Program-made: the position numbers and the translations under genes
In this document: positions 1 through 11,955 of the stretch, one piece after another
Layout: every line of letters begins with the position of its first letter
Numbering within the stretch: position 1 is the first letter of the stretch
The notes under the pieces: model-generated
What the model was told of the DNA's origin: nothing
What the model saw: only the letters and a program-made list of their open reading frames with translations
Database searches by the model: none
From: Pseudoscleropodium purum
Taxonomy: Eukaryota > Streptophyta > Bryopsida > Hypnales > Brachytheciaceae
Reading direction: 5' to 3'
Assembly: GCA_963969395.1 (NCBI GenBank)
Contig: OZ017801.1
Coordinates: forward strand, 10,111,611 to 10,175,610
Length of the DNA: 64,000 nt

Positions 1-1439
1 TATGCAATAAAAGAATGTTTTAAAGAAAGCCTTCGTTCTTTGCAATAGGAATGGTACTTTTGAGTGTTCATTGACATGAAAAAGGCTTTGCTCTCTTAGG
101 AGTTAAGTGATTTGAAACATGCTAGCAAAATAATTGAACCACTTATCCTTGTTATGAAATTCCCTTTATTTATTTCAAAATAATTAATAAATTGTTTGAA
201 CTATTACAATTTTGTTGCATAAAATATTTAAACATCATTCTTGGATTTTGATTTAGTTTAGCCATAATTTACCAATATGTTATCAAATATTAGACTTCAT
301 GAATACAAAATCATGGTTGTCAAAGGTGAAATTTATTGTTCAAAACTTCAAAATGCATACATTTTGCTTGATAGAATCCTTTTCTACATATAGACATTGT
401 CTTTTGACAAGAAATTCATCACATTTGAAATCATCACAAGTTTCATTCATCCTTTTACTATATCAAAGTCTACAATTCAAACCTTGTAAGTTAATATATT
501 CATCCAATTGAAACCCCAACATTATAACTTAACACTAAAAAGATGCCAACAACATATTGTATCCTTTGGATGATCAACTAAGCTTTGTGTATATTGAAGA
601 ATGGATGATTTTCATCCAAATTTTGCATGCAATTTTATTGATGCTACAATCACATCAATGAATTAAGTTCAAAACATTTTAGTAACTTTTTCATTTTACA
701 ATAGGATAGTTTAAAAAATGGTACACTTCCAAATGTTTTTTCTTTAATATTTTGAATTTTTCTTTTCTTTAAGACTTGATTTCGACATTCAAACCAATTT
801 CTTTTGCTTTTGAGCAAACTTGATAAAATGAAGCTTTTGAAGTGCAATTGCTACTCCACTCAAAAATTAGAAAAAATCCTTAAAATAAACATTTTAGTAA
901 AGTTTGAAGTCACAAATATATAAATACATTTATAAACATTGAACAACATAGAAATTTTCTTTCCACTACAATGTTCTATAGTGCAATGTAATTCTATTCT
1001 AAATATTCTAGATTGGTTGAACATGATTTGTTAAAGATAAGAATTTTCTACAATTTTTTCTTCAAAAATTCATGGTAATTTGAAGGTTCACAAAAATGTT
1101 TGAAAATTTCTTAACAAATATTACATATGTGATTTCATCTTTGACAAGTAAAACCAAAAAATTTCACTCATAAATAGAGAAAAAAATGAGGATGTAAAGT
1201 GAGGGACTTTCAAGTTTGATTACATTGGTTATAGACTCCATCCTTTAGAGGTTAAGGGCTTCATTAGTTGACAATCCATGTGTTAAAAAAAACCCTTATC
1301 AGAGTCTCTAAGAGTCTCTACTTTCTTGGTCACCTAGCACATCAATCAACAAGCAAATCCAAAGTTTTCCACAGGTTGTACATATAGATAACCAAGAGCC
1401 TTGAGGGTGAAATGACTTCAGAATTTCTTCAAATACTCA
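1..1439. other. AT-rich region downstream of the EMF2-like gene, no gene seen
   Basis: I looked on the minus strand for the missing VEFS box of the neighbouring Polycomb gene and found no matching reading frame. Only short AT-rich frames occur. The stretch may be 3' UTR and spacer, or a long intron if the gene continues beyond the left edge. Confidence 0.5.
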
Positions 1440-4400
1440 TCAGCCCTTTGGACGAATTCTCGTCAGACCTGATCGCAAATATGAAGCAACCTCAAGTGGA
1501 GTCTCATCAGTTTCATGAGGTTGGATCTCTTCATGAAAAGTGGCTCCCACTTTTCTCCTCTTCCCAGGTGATTGACCTTTAGCGGTTCCGTAAACAGAAC
1601 CTCCCTTCCTCTCGACCCCCTTCACAGCCCGTTTTTGGGAGCAACGTAGCTTCTCAAGAACCGTCACCTGAGGACTGATGAAACCATTCTTCTCGCAAAT
1701 CTGCTGACACTGAGAAACAACGGTCTTTTTGCATGGTCTGTGCGACCTGCAAACAAAATGGGTAATAATTTTCCTGGTTAAAATCTGGAACAGTAAGAGT
1801 AAGAGTAATACTACAGTAGAGAATTACAGTGTATTCAGTAGATTAATCTGGGACAGTAAGAACAGGACGCTCTTATGACTGAATACACTGTAAGCATATC
1901 CAAATCGCATCTTGCGCAAATGTCCGTTCAGTGACAGTCCAAATGATATAGTGAAGAATCTCACCCAAATATCCAGAGTTTTGTTTTCAAATCTGGCTTT
2001 GATTCTTGAAGAATTTTCCCCTGTAGCAAAGAGCACAGTTTCCACTTAAGTTAGAGGATGCTAAAAACGGTGGAGACCTGATACCGTGTCCTGTACTGAC
2101 CATTATTACGACCAACTCATCTATCTATATTCCTGGTTGGACTTAATTATCAGCAAATGGCGTCAGCATGACTTGGCTAAATCAATGTCTACTGGCATTG
2201 ATCTTTGAATGAAAATGGAATATTCTATTGTCACTTATATTGATCTCCAATCTCCCACATTGAAATTGCATCAGAAATCGTTATTAGGTGTACAAGAAAA
2301 AATTTGATCACTTTTATTTGACTTTTGTACCCAAAGATCTCTCCACTCTCGCAAAAATCAGAGTCCTGCTAATGTTAAAATGCTTAACCCTGAAAGGAAT
2401 TTGTGCAAAACGGGGAGGTCTTGCACAGTATTAACACATTTTGGAATATTTCGCATATTGTTGCACATTTCTCCATAGTTGAAAGAAGAAAATTTGTGAT
2501 GGCATGTTGATAGACAGTCGCTACTCTCTTACCAGGTCCACTCACCAATGTAAGATTTGAGGTCTAGAACCTAACCTCAGGGTCCAACAATTCCATCCGA
2601 CAGGTAACATTCACAACTGGTGCATCTGCATTCAGCTAGTCAAAGAAAGAACAGAACTGTTTAGGCTATAATTGTTATGCTTGCAAGCAGAAAGTGTAGA
2701 GCAGCACAAACAAAGAACTTGATATTCACCAGCAAACAGGTCCTTACTGAGTGCTTACAAGATATTCGAAGTTGAATAAATCGTGTGTACAGCTCAAGTG
2801 ACATTGTAGGCACTGCAAAATCAAACAAAGGATGTGAGACATGTTTGACAAGAAAGAAGAAAAGGAGGGAGTAAAAATAAATTGTACCAGATTTGAATCA
2901 AAACATGTGGCATGAGCGAAATTCCACATAAATAGATGTCATACATCCTCACAGAGGTTTCACTTTTGGGTTTTCCAGGAAGGAGAAGGTTATATATATG
3001 GCATAACCTAGCCACTTCTTGTGCACCTTTGATCAACCAAAAAGTGAGATATCAATGCCCATAATTGCATGTATGCCACCCAGTTATGTCTAATAACCAT
3101 CTCAAGCCTCTTAGCTCTTGACAAGTTATCTATTTTACACTGGTCCACATTGACAGACAAGACAGAATACGAAGACTACTGTATAATCACAGTACAGTAC
3201 AGAGAACACTTTAAAATAAAATGAGTATCAAACATAACCTTGAAGGTGTGACATTGCGTAAGGCAAAATGGACAGGAGTACCTCTCCATCACTGCAATTA
3301 TACCGTGTACATAAATGTCAGAGAACACCTGAAACTATAAATATATCCAGCTCAATATCTGAGAATATTCTGCACGTATTGATTCTTCTCATACAAGCTA
3401 CGGCATCCAAATATATTTCTTAGGCCTTTTCTGGACATAATAAACAATATCCTGTCTATGATGATTGTGTCCACTTTGGGCCATATAGGCATTTAAGGGA
3501 TGAAGAATCGGTCACCTTCTATCTTCTCACAGCGATTGAAGTAATAAAGGAAGTGAAATTCCACACGGCCTCTGTAATTCCTGATTATAAATCACCCAAC
3601 TTCTTGTAAGTCAAATCCTTGGGACATTGAATACTAGACAAATATACAAATAGTGGTTAGTAGGCAGGATTGAATCATTCATAAAGAAGGCATACCCGAA
3701 ACCAACACCACACCTAAAACAAACTTTATGTACCAATATCAAAGATCTCGGGACCTTGAAAGTATGGTTGTGGTTTATGTGTTGGTATTAGGTTCAAAGT
3801 TGATTTGGGATATGCCTATTTAAACTATATTTGCTGAAAAATAGTTGGGCAATAAGAAATTGTACAATGCGCTAGTCAGCAATATGAATACCTCGATGGT
3901 TGAGATGAACTAAGTTCCTCAGACGTTCCATTCAAAATAGGTTCATTTAGAAGGTTCAGTCCTATTTCTTCAGCAGAAATACGCCCTTGCAACCTCATCT
4001 ACAACACCATCCAGATTGATTCACACAATTTTCAAACTTGTTGCAGATCTAAAGAGAGAGTACAGATCATGGACAGTTCCTATTAATTTGATTATTTTAT
4101 CATTTATTCAACATGTAAAAATGGAATACCTCACTTCTCCTCAGGGAAGTTAGTGCCTCTCCGGGTAACGGCCTCACTTGGATCATGAGCCCAAGCGCTT
4201 TGTCAAAATGCTGCAAGTTCCAAAGAGCATAAATAATAAGAAACAGATCTTGCATGATTCATGTTTCAACTATATTTCAAGTCCAGTGACTTTCTTATAC
4301 ACTCGATACTTATGTCACTAACTTAACATATGGTTTCCCATTATAGTATTATACATATAAGAAGAATACGAAAACATAGAGCAACAAACCTAATCTCTAG

Positions 4401-7400
4401 TAAGAGTTTTGTACCTGCAACTTGCCGGGCCAAAAGTCCAGAGTACAAACAGCATGAAAACATGGACTATGAAATCCTGATGGTGATGTATCCCAGTTTG
4501 CATTCCACAACCACTGCATGCAAAGCGCTGTTATGCTCAGCTTGCTCCACAGCACATTTCCAGAGCAGCTTGCTGAACACAGACAATAAACATGAGTACA
4601 AAACGTCTCATAATCAAACCAACCTTTGCTGTGATAAAGACACAGACAGGAAACAACAAGAAGACAGCCGAGGTAGAGGATACGAAAACTGTCAGGGACC
4701 TGATCCTGTCTCCAAAAGTGACCCGGGTTATCCTCTATTCATACATTTGGTTGGACTCATTAGCAAGTGGCCTGAGCGCAACTTGGCTAAATGCCTATTG
4801 CCACAGATCTCTGAATGGAAATAGTTTCCTACTGTCACTTATAAAGGTCTACAGCCGTCCATATTGAAATTGCATAAGAAATTCGTTTATGGTCATAAAA
4901 ATTTGATCTCAAAGGATTTGGCTCATATACCCAATGATCTCTCCAGAGCTACATACATCTGCCAAAAGTCAGACTCCTAAGTATGCTAAAACGCTTAAAG
5001 AGTGGCAAATAGTATCTCACCTAGATCTCGTATTTGCTGTCTGGCTGTATCAAACACATCTCGTGGATCAACTATACACATGTTGCGAACAAGTTATTAG
5101 TATTAGTTATAAGCGATTTATCTTAAATGCACTACCAAGAAGTTGCTCCAGTTTGGTCTTACTATTGTCATAGCTATTTTGGACTGAAATCTTTAATTGT
5201 TTAAAAGACATATATCAGTGGTAAGACAAGCTACTATTCGTTGTTAACATAACATTCTTGAGTAGTAACGGCATGGCACCTCTTGAGAATGGTGCCAACA
5301 AAGAGTTATGAGAACAAAGTCATGCCAAACAAGAGAAAATCAAGCAAAATTAATCTCTAGCCTACTCTCACATGTGAAGGCAGTGATTCACTGACTTGAG
5401 AAGCTCACTTGATCGATTTAAGTTAAACTTTGCAAAACAATGTGCCTAGATTTAAAGTTCCTCAACAAGGCTCGTGCCAATTTAGAGTTTCTCAACAAGG
5501 GTTCTCTAGCATGTTACGAAGGTTTTAATATCTATGCATACTGTACAAACAGGACATTCTAATGAATAAATTTCTGAAAAAGTGGAAAATAGATTAGCCG
5601 GAAAGAGTCAAAAGGCAGTACAAGCAGTTGCGAGAAATAATAATGAAATTTGATGAATAGATGTAATGCCGTGAGATGACATACCAAAAGAAAAGAACAA
5701 AATGAGGTGTCTGTTTTTGGCATGCACAAGAAGTTTTGCGAGCGGTGGTAATAGGAAGGTCACTTGAGAGCTAAGAGCACCAGCATCCCTCAGAGGCATT
5801 CTTGCCACCTTGTAGACCTTGCTTAGTGAGAAAACCTGAGTTGAAGCAACAAGGTCATTAGTAATTGTGGGATCTTAAACAACAGAATAGCAAATGGCGT
5901 ACTTCTTGAGACTTCCTTGATGTAGTCTATCTCCGGTCAATTTTCTAAAAACAGAAGCCAATTAGGTGTCAAATACAACATATGGTAGAGGGTACTAAAC
6001 CATTAAGGACGTAGTCCCATCCCCTATCCTGACGCCTATTACGTATTCCAACAGCAGCTCATTTGTTCATGCACTTGGTTGGGCTTATTTGCAAGTGGCG
6101 TGATCATGACTTGGGTAAATGTCAATAGCCTGATCTTTAACTGGAAATGGGGTTCTCATCTGTCACTTGCAGTGGTCCAGAACCTCCCACTTCGAAATTG
6201 CATAAGAAATTCATAGATAATGACCAAAAAAATTGACCTAAATAGATTTGACTCTTGCATCCAAAGTTCTCTTCACAGTTCTATACATCTACACTCTTGC
6301 ATATGTTCAAAGAAAGTGACGCAAATAGTATCCTTTACTTTAAGTAGAGTGGAATCAGAGTCCGTAGTAAAATTCCCTCACAAGTAAAATTGTCAATGCA
6401 AGACATCCAATTTGAGTTCAAAGTATTACCCCTTGTGGAGACGAAGGCTGGTTAGTCACCATCACAAACATTGGTAGAAAAGGATGTGATGCAGTGCTTG
6501 AACTTAGGTCGATATAATCTCTGCAACTGTTCCATTGCAAAAAAGGTGGCATGTTGACAAGTCCCTGAACCTGGAGCGCTACTTTCAGGCTGTGAAGAAA
6601 CACACTATCAGTATACCATCAAGGAAATCTTATGTGAATATCATACGATTCCAAAAAGAGAAAATAAGTTTAGTAAATTCGCAATCAACTGAAATCCAAT
6701 TATATAAGGCTTATAGATGAACACCAAGTGATCAGAATTCAGTAAAATTTAAACCCAGTCTCTCTCATAGCGACACTCACCGTTTCTGTCGCAAAGCATG
6801 AATCCTATAATTGAGACATCTTTGAAGGAAGACTGGCTGCGCACACACATTTAGACAGAATTAAAACGTAATCTTTCACCTGACTGACACCTGGAATCAG
6901 CCTAATTCTAACTGCTTGCCCTAGTATCCATCGCTACCAATTCTTTGAGATGGTGAAAGTTGAACTATAAGTTGTGATGATGAACATTTCAACTACTTGT
7001 TGAAGTGTTACGTGTTGATCTGAACATCAATGGTTCAACTTTATAGCAATTTTCAGTTGGTGAAGTGTCAGTGGGGCCAATGTTAACACCAATTTTTGGT
7101 TTCCCCTCAATCGACCTACCGGGGGTGAAGATGCACTAAATTTATATTTGTCTCAAACCACCTCCAGACCATTATCTCACCTGAAAATATGCCAAAATCT
7201 CCTCCAATGAATTCCAAGAAATCTGATATAAACATAATTAGAGAACCACAAGAAATATTGGCTGCCACCTTAGAATAGTTGAACGCAAAGGTTATGAAAC
7301 ATCATCGCACGTACTTGATGTTTGAACCTGTCCCGAAGAGTATTGTACAGCTCCACAGGTTTGCAATACAGGGCCAGGCTCTTGGCAGCAGCTTTCTCAT

Positions 7401-7515
7401 CTATGAACTCATCGTCACTGTTCTCAACATCTCTGGCACTAGCTTTCCCATCTATGAACTGGTCTTCACTATTCTCGTCATCCCCGATGACCTTACTTCG
7501 ACAGGGGTCCCTCAT
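1440..7515 (-). CDS. EMF2/VRN2-like Polycomb (Su(z)12) protein, VEFS box not visible
   Basis: Homolog of the Su(z)12 subunit of Polycomb repressive complex 2, which deposits H3K27 methylation in the nucleus. My exon model, in coding order: 7515-7315, 6836-6781, 6589-6430, 5835-5685, 4572-4415, 4210-4130, 3998-3892, 3571-3516, 3291-3239, 2812-2759, 2635-2576, 2020-1965, 1746-1440. All junctions are GT-AG and in phase, giving 499 residues without a stop. Family hallmarks in order: ALYCKPVELYN (about 48-58), FLQRCLNYRIHALRQKR, VTFLLPPLAKL, GNVLWSKL, RISAEEIG, EFHFLYYFN, then a C2H2 finger with C330, C333, H346 and H351 followed by DLFNFEYL. The start is the first in-frame ATG; a GTG at 7557 lies just after a stop. 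The last exon is basic and ends at a TGA without the VEFS box that Su(z)12 proteins use to bind the catalytic subunit. Either the copy is truncated or more exons lie left of position 1. Confidence 0.82.
2051..2390 (+). mobile_element. MITE family 1, copy 1 (intron 11 of the EMF2-like gene)
   Basis: Begins with TTAGAGGATGCTA, a variant of the family terminus GTAGAGGATACTA, and shares the interior blocks around TTGGTTGGACTTA and ATGACTTGGCTAAAT with the other copies. The right terminus is degraded. Its left end lies about 30 bp from the 3' splice site of exon 12. Confidence 0.65.
4673..5022 (+). mobile_element. MITE family 1, copy 2 (intron 4 of the EMF2-like gene)
   Basis: About 350 bp, starting GTAGAGGATACGA and ending near AGTATCTCACCT, which are approximate inverted repeats of each other. 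It shares the family interior (GACCTGATCCTG, TTGGTTGGACT, AACTTGGCTAAAT, GAAATTGCATAAGAAATTCG). It encodes no plausible protein. Confidence 0.7.
5985..6340 (+). mobile_element. MITE family 1, copy 3 (intron 3 of the EMF2-like gene)
   Basis: About 356 bp, from GTAGAGGGTACTA to AGTATCCTTTACTT, the clearest terminal inverted repeat pair of the family. The interior blocks match copies 2 and 4 in the same order. Confidence 0.72.
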
Positions 7516-7557
7516 AGCTAGAAACTCCCCATTCCAAAGATTCGTCGACTCTAGCAC

Positions 7558-9665
7558 TCATAACTTAATTTCGTTTCTTCACAAATCAGAAACATTTTAT
7601 TTCAAGTGCAACAAAGCATTCTCAAACAACATATTAAAATTAGCAAAAACTTCACCCGGTCAGTCACCAATGCAAGCAAACAGAAAAGCACCAGAAACTC
7701 TAACGCAATTTCCTATAACAAATACTGAACCATCATCCCTTCCCTCTTAACACTCTGCCATTCTACATTCTCATCCCTTGATCATTTCTTTTTCTGAAAC
7801 TGTATCCAGATCAATCGAACCTGCCAAACAATACATTCCACACTAAAGTAATTCAGTAAAGGAACATCACAATGCATGAGTACAGGAACAGCTTGACACT
7901 CACTGCCGGTATTGCCGCAATGCGAGAGCAACTGTTGATAAGCTTACATTTGTGGATATATCAAATTCTTAGAGCTTCAAACTTTACATCAAGAGCATGT
8001 CAGAGCTTGTAAACTTCACTAACACAACACTGTTTCATTTCAACCCCAAACGATAACACCGTTATAAAATGCACCTCAAAAATAGAGCTGCACAAGGAAC
8101 GCATTCAAATTTGTCATGCACAAGTTGTGATTTCTCCATAAAATTAAGAGGATTCCAAAATGCAAAGTACTTCAAGCTCATGCACAGAGAGGATCCGTTT
8201 CTTCACCAATGCCTATTCAAAAACACAGAGAATGCCAACCATCAAACCCTAATGTAACAACCATGCGGCATCGAAGGCCAGTTAACCCCTAAGTGCTTAA
8301 CCTAAATATTTAATATATATAAATATATATGTATAATTACTTTTGAAAGTTTATAATAAATAATTGGAAACTCCTACAACATTTGTATATGATTGAATCA
8401 TGTAGAGCATTTTCTCTTCTTTCCATTGATATATTATATGATTTTTTTTTAAGCTTGGTCAATGAATACTAATGGGATGAAGTATACTTTTCACAACATT
8501 CCTCATCTACTTGGTGGATGGTTGAATACAAAAATCCTTGAATACAAAATGAAGGCATTCTTTTTTATTTCAATTACAATTCCTTTGAAAACTTCCCAAG
8601 TCCCAAGTAATGTATGAATGTATTATCCTTATACATGTACACACATGTACATCCACTATCTTATAATGCTAAAGTTAATTCAATTAATGTGCCACACAAG
8701 AATAAGACTAACTCATACCAACAATAGTTTTGGATTTAAGTAAATTTATGAGGCTCACTACTATGAAAATTCAAAATCAATATAATGTGGTCTATATAAT
8801 TTTCATATTATCTCACATATTGTAGTTTTCATCTTACTTTTAATAACCTTCATCCAAATTTTTCCAATTACATCTTTTCTCATCCTAAATATCATCCACA
8901 AATTCACACTAATTAGATCACCTTCATCCATAATTTCAGTCAATTACTCTACAAGCCTTTCAAACTCTCATATTGATTGAATTAACTCGACTAATATCTA
9001 TATATGTTTCATCATTCTTTATTTAGATCATCTTTTATTGCAGAGGCTCAAATAACAACCTTTTCCATTGTTGAATAAACAACTATACTACAAGGGTTGC
9101 TAGCATATGAGCCTAGGTACTTAAGCCCATCAGCCAAAGAGCCTAGACACCTTTCATAATTATAGGATATGTATGTTATAAGCACCTTCAACAGTTGTAG
9201 GGTATCTACTTACATCTAAGCTTAAGGATCATAGACTTGTATTTTTAGGCTTGTACACTAGTGCCATTGACTATGCTATTAGAGGCTATGTCCTTATAAC
9301 ACTACATCATTGTTTGAATAAGAACCTACTCAAACTTCATTACATGTAATTTTGTCAATGCAAAGGTTCTTCTCTTACAATTCAAAGTCAATAATGTTAT
9401 TTTCAGAAGTCTATCTTTGCATGGAAGTGAGCATAATGGAGACTATTCTTGCCTCACCTTTTTGTATTTCAATAATTAATAATGCATTCAAGCATGTATG
9501 TATTTGTTGGCTTTAAATTGAAGGGGAGGAGAATTTGCATTGATAGAAGCTATCTTGAGTAAGTTTGAATTCCTACCTAACTTAGAAAAGTGAGCTAGTG
9601 CCCTAAAGACACTCACAATACTTGTTGTAGCTGTGCAATTACTTGTTTTATTTTATTTCATTTTA
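7558..9665. other. Upstream region of the EMF2-like gene and AT-rich spacer
   Basis: No protein gene recognised. The stretch nearest 7557 is probably leader or leader intron of the minus-strand gene: a 3' splice-site-like CTAG lies 2 nt before its ATG. From about 8290 the sequence becomes strongly AT-rich. A segment near 9070-9240 resembles one near 59330-59500, suggesting an old dispersed repeat. Confidence 0.45.
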
Positions 9666-9668
9666 TTA

Positions 9669-9809
9669 GGGACGCTTTACACCTAAAGATTGGGCTATTC
9701 CCCTTTCATACCCATAGCACAAATTTCAATTTTTTTTCCAATCACAAGTGAGAATTTTGGACCTCTTATACACTACAAATTGACCCAACCTCTAGGTGTA
9801 AAGCGTCCC
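9669..9809. mobile_element. PIF/Harbinger-type (Tourist-like) MITE, 141 bp
   Basis: Starts GGGACGCTTTACACCTAAAG and ends with the near reverse complement CTAGGTGTAAAGCGTCCC. It is flanked by TTA at 9666-9668 and 9810-9812, the three-base target duplication typical of PIF/Harbinger elements. There is no coding capacity. Confidence 0.85.
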
Positions 9810-9999
9810 TTAGTGTCGACATTGTGATAACTTTATTCCACAGCAAGATGAAGCAGTCTTCAGCATTTTTTTTTTCCAAGAAGAATCTTTGAATTCTCAA
9901 CCGAAGTGACATCAAAAGTAAGATTCATCAACCAAAACAAAGCAAAGCAGGAATGCCTTCAATAAATGCCTTTCCCGCACTGCATTCTACTTTGCCGGT

Positions 10000-10530
10000 T
10001 AGCCCTCTCTGGTTAAACTCCCGGGCCCGGGTCGGCCCGGGTCAATGCGTAGTCCACGACTTTCCCACCCGCTCCCCCTGTCACCGCCCAGTCGTCTCGC
10101 TCGTTTCGCACGAGCTCCTGTAGGAGCAAAACTTGGTAAGCTCCGCGTGTATCCCAGTACTGTAGTGTCCTCTCCCGTTTTTTGAATCTTCACAACAGTG
10201 TTGAATCTCCAGAAATTCTCTCCCAGCATTTTCAGTCTGAAAACATGCAATCTGATGAGAGGCACCCTCACCAAGCGGTGGTGCTTTGTACTACCCCACT
10301 CGCTCGTCTGCTCAATTTGGGTCCAGAAATTTGACCTAGTTTCAGTTGTAGGGTGCAATTCAGCCAATTTGCAGTAACCCCAGTGGTGCGAGTGGAAATT
10401 CGGAGAATTTGGATCGTGCGTGGAGTGCGAGGATTTTCGAACGAAGAAGTATCGGTCGATTCGTGGACTGGGGTCGTCGTTGCTGGCGACCGATCTCCAT
10501 TGGTGCTTGCTTTCCTTGTGAGCTCTCAAT
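10000..10530. promoter_or_regulatory. GC island between divergent genes, candidate shared promoter/leader region
   Basis: This GC-rich block stands out from AT-rich surroundings and contains clustered CCCGGG motifs near 10020-10045. It lies between the minus-strand EMF2-like gene and the plus-strand F-box gene, so it may hold transcription starts for one or both. Open frames of up to 176 codons here look like a by-product of GC content and show no family motif. Confidence 0.4.
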
Positions 10531-10644
10531 TAGGTCAGTTCTACCTCAATTCATGCTAACATGGCGTTTGAAACAAAAGTCTGATGAGAATTAGGAGAAG
10601 CTTGTGCACTCGGCAATTTTGTGACTGATTGAAACGCACTTAAG

Positions 10645-10984
10645 GTAGAGGATACTATTTGCGTCAGTTTAAGCATTTTAACATATGTCGGAGGGTGAGT
10701 TTTGGGAGATGTGGAGAGCTTCACTTCGCGGTATTAGATCCCAAATTTGTTGAAAGGAGATTTATACCTCCATGTCTGAATTTCTTGTACAATTGCAAAA
10801 TGGGAGGTTGTAAATGACAGTTGACCACCCCTTTTCTATTCCAAGATCTGTGGCTATAGACGTTCAGCTAAGTCATGCTTCCTTATAAGTCTAACCAAGT
10901 GTATGAATAGGTGAGCTGCTGTTGGCAGAAAGGTCAGGGTAGGAGCAGGAATGAGATCCATAACGGTTTTAGTGTTCCTTACCT
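10645..10984 (-). mobile_element. MITE family 1, copy 5 (inverted, upstream of the F-box gene)
   Basis: Starts GTAGAGGATACTATTTGCGTC, the reverse complement of the family right end, and runs through the family blocks in reverse order to about 10984. It lies between the GC island and the F-box start codon, probably in a leader intron. Confidence 0.65.
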
Positions 10985-11606
10985 CAGGTTTTGAATTTTG
11001 GATGTTGTATGGATGGCGGAGAGAGAGCATGCTAATAGATTCAGCTGTGTTTACCCTAAATTTAAGTCGGAACTGGCCGATCTTGCTGGGTTTAATAAAA
11101 ATTGCTTACGTGCTCCGTGAATCCAGCACGGTCAACCTAGACCAGAGGAAATACTGTTTGACGTTGATCGTGTGTGCATGGTTTCTGTCTTGCTGTGATG
11201 AAACAATGGGTGGCTTCATTCAGGATGGTCCAGTCGGTGCAAAGAGGTGACTCGGGTATGGAACGGAATACCTGGCCTGCAGGATCGGATGGAAGGCAGA
11301 TTCATGAGATTTGTTTGTCAGCTTCAGGCTCGCAAAGGCGCATGAGATCCATCTATTCCAATGTTGTAGGTATTGCGAGGAGTCATAGGTATGCAGCTTG
11401 TTTGCACTATGGCTAAATGTTATAACGTTGCGGTGTCTACTTGAATCCTAGTCTTGACTCTTTGAACTTAGGGTTGCTTATATTGGGCGTATGGTAGCTT
11501 TGGTACAAAATCACGTGCTTCAATCTCTTGTCTATGTGCCTTACCCTATTTCTTTGGTGGACTCTTGGAGAGTGGGGTCTATCACTCACACACAAAATTA
11601 ATATGG

Positions 11607-11955
11607 GGTGTCAGAGCTTGCGACATCTACTCCAAGATTTCACCGTTTCTTTCCATTTGGGGTCGTGCACAATTTGAGCACCAGAGACACTACCTGTGCT
11701 TAGAGTTTCAAATTGCATCTGATAATTGCTTCTTATTGTGAAATTGAACAAATTCTTATTGCTTGCACTTCGACATGCCCAAATAGGGGGTGTCAATAGC
11801 TTGCAACATCTACTGCGAGATTTCAATGTCTCTTTTTATTAATATTTGGTCCGGTGTGATTTTGAACTCCAGAATCTTGTCCCAGAAATACTAAACTCTA
11901 TAGAATTTTCAATTACATTTCAGAATCGCCTCTCATAGCAGAATAGAAAGTTCGC
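11607..11955. repeat. Tandem duplication in the leader of the F-box gene (period about 182 bp)
   Basis: The block starting GGTGTCAGAGCTTGCGACAT at 11607 recurs at 11789 as GGTGTCAATAGCTTGCAACAT, and downstream sequence remains recognisably duplicated. The second copy runs up to the start codon at 11956, so this is probably leader sequence. Confidence 0.65.

Noticed and set aside
7516..7557. GTG start extending the EMF2-like protein by 14 residues
   Set aside because: A stop directly precedes it and nuclear plant genes rarely start at GTG; ATG at 7515 follows an acceptor-like site and fits the family.
9999..10529. Long minus-strand open frame (176 codons) in the GC island
   Set aside because: Low-complexity composition, no domain, and a GC-rich setting that produces chance open frames; no splice-consistent link to a recognised gene.
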